The notes beneath the pieces are model-generated. The model did no database searches. It was not told the origin of the DNA and saw only the letters and a program-made list of their open reading frames with translations. 8,391 nt of DNA. It comes from an uncultured Ruminococcus sp. Lineage in GTDB: Bacteria > Bacillota > Clostridia > Oscillospirales > CAG-272. A program made the position numbers and the translations under genes. Numbering within the stretch: position 1 is the first letter of the stretch; the number at the start of each line of letters is the position of its first letter. Shown here piece by piece: positions 6,440 to 8,391 of the stretch. The DNA lies in NCBI GenBank assembly GCA_902803255.1, contig CADCPG010000021.1, positions 1 to 8,391 of the forward strand, written 5' to 3'.

Positions 6440-7243
6440 TCAGCCGCGGGTCTTGCCGCCGGCGATGTTGAGCGTCGTGCCGTGGATGTATCCCGCCCTG
6501 TCGCTCGCCATAAAGGCTATCGTCGATGCGACTTCGGTGAGCTTGCCGGCTCTGCCGAGAGGAGTCGTGCTGGTCTTTGAATAGCCCGCTCTGAGCTGTT
6601 CGACTGTGATGCCCCTCGTATACGCGAGCGCGGTCTCGTATGAGATCGTGCGAAGGCCGGTGGCCTCGAGTATGCCGGGCGCCACGCCAACTACTCTGAT
6701 GTTGTGCTTTCCGAGTTCTTTAGCCCAGGAGCGGGTGAGCGAGTTGACCGCGTTCTTGGTGGCCGCGTATACGCTCTGGCCCTCAGAGCCTTCGAGTCCG
6801 CTCTCGGATGAGACGTTGACTACGACTCCCGAGCCCGCCTTCATCATCTCTCTGACAGCGGCCTGAGAGAAGAGGAAGAGGCCTTTGAGGTTGACGTTCA
6901 TAACCTTGTCCCATACGTTTTCGTCGAGCTCGTATTTGCCGTCGGGATCGACGAGAAGTCGCGGGATGTTGATGCCGGCGTTGTTGACGAGCACGTCGAT
7001 CCTTCCGTACTTTTTCATCGCGGCGGCGATGACGGCGTCGATCTCGTCCTTTTTCGTGACATCGCATCTTACGTAGATATAGTTTCCTTCGGTGTCGAAA
7101 CCGGGGTCGTTGGGATTCATATCCGCCACGACGACGTTCGCGCCGTCTGACAGGAATTCATTTACCGTCGCGCGGCCGATGCCCGACGCGCCTCCGGTCA
7201 CGATGACTGTTTTACCCTCGAGTCCAAGCCATGATCTTTCCAT
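6440..7243 (-). CDS. Short-chain dehydrogenase, sorbitol-6-phosphate 2-dehydrogenase-like
   Basis: A classical SDR oxidoreductase of 267 residues. The dinucleotide motif TGGASGIG is at 16-23, with Asp41 ending the second strand, which favours NAD over NADP. Asp61, NNAG at 87-90 and Asn118 follow, then catalytic Ser146, Tyr159 and Lys163 and PG at 189-190. Several stretches (INIPRLLVDP, SESGLEGSEGQS, EATGLRT, ALAYTRGITVEQLRAGY, and the end GGKTRG) recall the sorbitol-6-phosphate 2-dehydrogenases of lactobacilli and streptococci, which convert sorbitol-6-phosphate to fructose-6-phosphate. That match is from memory, so the substrate should be treated as probable. No sorbitol phosphotransferase genes are in the window. 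The start is supported by AAAGG (7252-7256) 8 bases upstream. The gene lies 59 bases after the membrane-protein gene with no terminator between them, and it ends at the shared terminator. Confidence 0.88.
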   Translation of the reverse strand: MERSWLGLEGKTVIVTGGASGIGRATVNEFLSDGANVVVADMNPNDPGFDTEGNYIYVRCDVTKKDEIDAVIAAAMKKYGRIDVLVNNAGINIPRLLVDPDGKYELDENVWDKVMNVNLKGLFLFSQAAVREMMKAGSGVVVNVSSESGLEGSEGQSVYAATKNAVNSLTRSWAKELGKHNIRVVGVAPGILEATGLRTISYETALAYTRGITVEQLRAGYSKTSTTPLGRAGKLTEVASTIAFMASDRAGYIHGTTLNIAGGKTRG

Positions 7244-7302
7244 TTTTTCTGCCTTTCTTTATATGAAAAAGTTTGTTTCCGGTCTTTGATGTTGAACCGC
7301 CA

Positions 7303-8118
7303 TCAGGCGCGGCCGCCGTCCCGGCGAAGTTCATCGGCCGGGAGCACGCGCGGGAGCGCAGCCTTCAGGATGAAATAAATTGCCGTGAATACCGCGGCTC
7401 CGGTTAGTATGTCGGTGAGATACCCGGCGGCGATGTCGACATATCCCGCGGCGCTCTCTGGAGCACCGTACGAGATGTCGTATATGATCCTCGAGACCGC
7501 GAGCGACAGAAATATCCCGAGTGAGAATACTCCCGCTCCCGCGAGCACGGGATCTTTCAGTGCGGGGAACCCGTCGAACGGGTAAAGGCCGTCGAGCAGG
7601 CTGAATTTCTTCCCGCCCGCAGTCGCATAGGCCTTCTTCAGCGCGGCGTTCTTCCGCAGGAGCGCGTCTGTCATCGGCATGGCGACGGCAACGGCGGCGC
7701 AGACGATGAAGAGGTCGGTGCCGGCTCCGAGGAGCGTATAGACAAGGTCGTCCGGCGTATATGAATCAAAACCGCCGAGCAGCAGCGTCACGAGCAGATT
7801 TAGCGAATGCTTGAAAAGAATGACTGCCGCCGCCGGTATGAACAGCAGCGCTGCTTTACTTCCGCCCGTCTTCGAGTAAGCGGTGACGGCGAGGGCGGCT
7901 GATGCGACGAGCGCCGCGAAGGCCGCCTCGAGGAGCTTGGAGAGCAGGAAGAAGAGAGGCGGCAGGACAGTGTCCGAATACGCGACGTCGGTGACGAAAA
8001 CCGTATACAGCGGGTTCGTGACCGCGCAGAGCAGTACGGCCGCCGCCGCGGCGGAAAGGATGATGATAATGACAGTCCGGGATTTTCCCGGAGCGGATGC
8101 GGTTGCGTTTTTTTTCAT
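7303..8118 (-). CDS. Membrane protein of unknown function, about six transmembrane segments
   Basis: A protein of 271 residues that I do not recognise. After a short basic N-terminus (MKKNATASAPGKSR), hydrophobic segments lie near residues 15-34, 51-80, 88-115, 125-149, 190-213 and 229-255, with a basic C-terminal tail. Between segments 4 and 5 is a basic loop (about 155-188) with KKFSLLDGLYPFDGFPALKDP, probably cytoplasmic by the positive-inside rule. Intramembrane or near-membrane charges include Lys61, Glu64, Lys103, His104, Asp135 and Arg210. The start is supported by GGGGGA 5 bases upstream. It lies 18 bases after ruvB and is probably co-transcribed with it. A run of eight A's directly after the start codon (8108-8115 on the + strand as T's) is a potential slippage site. 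No transporter or enzyme motif was found. Confidence 0.75.
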   Translation of the reverse strand: MKKNATASAPGKSRTVIIIILSAAAAAVLLCAVTNPLYTVFVTDVAYSDTVLPPLFFLLSKLLEAAFAALVASAALAVTAYSKTGGSKAALLFIPAAAVILFKHSLNLLVTLLLGGFDSYTPDDLVYTLLGAGTDLFIVCAAVAVAMPMTDALLRKNAALKKAYATAGGKKFSLLDGLYPFDGFPALKDPVLAGAGVFSLGIFLSLAVSRIIYDISYGAPESAAGYVDIAAGYLTDILTGAAVFTAIYFILKAALPRVLPADELRRDGGRA

Positions 8119-8136
8119 ATCTGTCCCCCGGACATG

Positions 8137-8391
8137 TCACACCGGAATGTCGAAGACCGTAGGCTGCTCGGCGGGGTCACCGTCGGGAGCACGGAAGGTC
8201 TTTCCGAGGTGAGCGTAGGCGAGGCCCGTCGCGCATCTTCCGCGCGGGGTCCTCGACAGGAATCCGATCTGTATGAGATATGGCTCGTACACGTCCTCTA
8301 TCGTGACGGCCTCCTCGCCTATCGTCGCGGCGAGCGTCTCAAGCCCCACGGGACCTCCGTGATAGAGGTCGATGATCACCGAGAGCATGCG
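8137..8391 (-). CDS. ruvB: Holliday junction branch-migration helicase RuvB, C-terminal part
   Basis: RuvB is the AAA+ motor that, with RuvA, drives branch migration of Holliday junctions during recombinational repair. The window holds its last 84 residues; the frame is open to the edge, so the upstream ATPase domains and true start are outside, and the Met near the edge is internal. The visible part is the winged-helix DNA-binding domain, with the family blocks GGPVGLETLA, GEEAVTIEDVYEPYLIQIGFL and RTPRGR. After the HLG of the last block there is a tail of about 20 residues (ending VFDIPV) that runs beyond the core domain. RuvA would be expected further upstream on this strand. A membrane protein gene follows 18 bases downstream. 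Confidence 0.95.
   Translation of the reverse strand, partial: RMLSVIIDLYHGGPVGLETLAATIGEEAVTIEDVYEPYLIQIGFLSRTPRGRCATGLAYAHLGKTFRAPDGDPAEQPTVFDIPV

Noticed and set aside
7244..7302. Separate promoter for the short-chain dehydrogenase (CATATAAA on the - strand)
   Set aside because: No matching -35 element at 16-18 bases, and the start would fall next to the SD; read-through from upstream is simpler.

Overview
The window is about 60% G+C by eye, gene-dense, and bacterial. Shine-Dalgarno (SD) sites are G-rich, genes are closely spaced, and AGA/AGG arginine and ATA isoleucine codons are common despite the high G+C. The aconitase is of the short fused type, and the isocitrate dehydrogenase (IDH) is of the eukaryote-like subfamily. 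Together these suggest a G+C-rich anaerobic member of the Clostridia (Bacillota), possibly a gut lineage. The taxonomy is inference. There is no transposase, CRISPR array, tRNA or rRNA, and no clear sign of recent transfer.

Region 1 (1-2591, + strand) is the end of a central-carbon operon. It holds the C-terminal two thirds of aconitase, then a complete NADP-type isocitrate dehydrogenase 7 bases later, then a strong intrinsic terminator. Together they convert citrate to 2-oxoglutarate. A citrate synthase gene may lie further upstream, outside the window.

Region 2 (2631-6430, + strand) looks like one self-contained transcription unit. It has a good sigma-70-type promoter (TTGCCT, 17-base spacer, TATAAT) and a leader of about 140 bases. 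Three genes follow: a calcineurin-like metallophosphoesterase, a protein with a beta-sandwich followed by a probable alpha/alpha-barrel glycosidase-like domain, and an SGNH/GDSL esterase with a carbohydrate-esterase-like N-terminal domain. None has a recognisable signal peptide. This is the least ordinary part of the window. A cytoplasmic route that trims decorated oligosaccharides (removing acetyl, phosphate and sugar groups) is a reasonable but unproven reading.

Region 3 (6388-8391, - strand) converges on region 2 at a hairpin terminator that can serve both strands. Read in its own direction it runs: the end of ruvB (Holliday-junction helicase), a six-helix membrane protein of unknown function 18 bases later, then a short-chain dehydrogenase closely resembling sorbitol-6-phosphate 2-dehydrogenases. 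No terminator is visible between these genes, so they may be co-transcribed.

Gene-free stretches over 100 bases are the leader region 2541-2806 (terminator, promoter, leader) and the convergent gap 6239-6439 (one GC palindrome and the shared terminator). No gene-free stretch reaches 300 bases.
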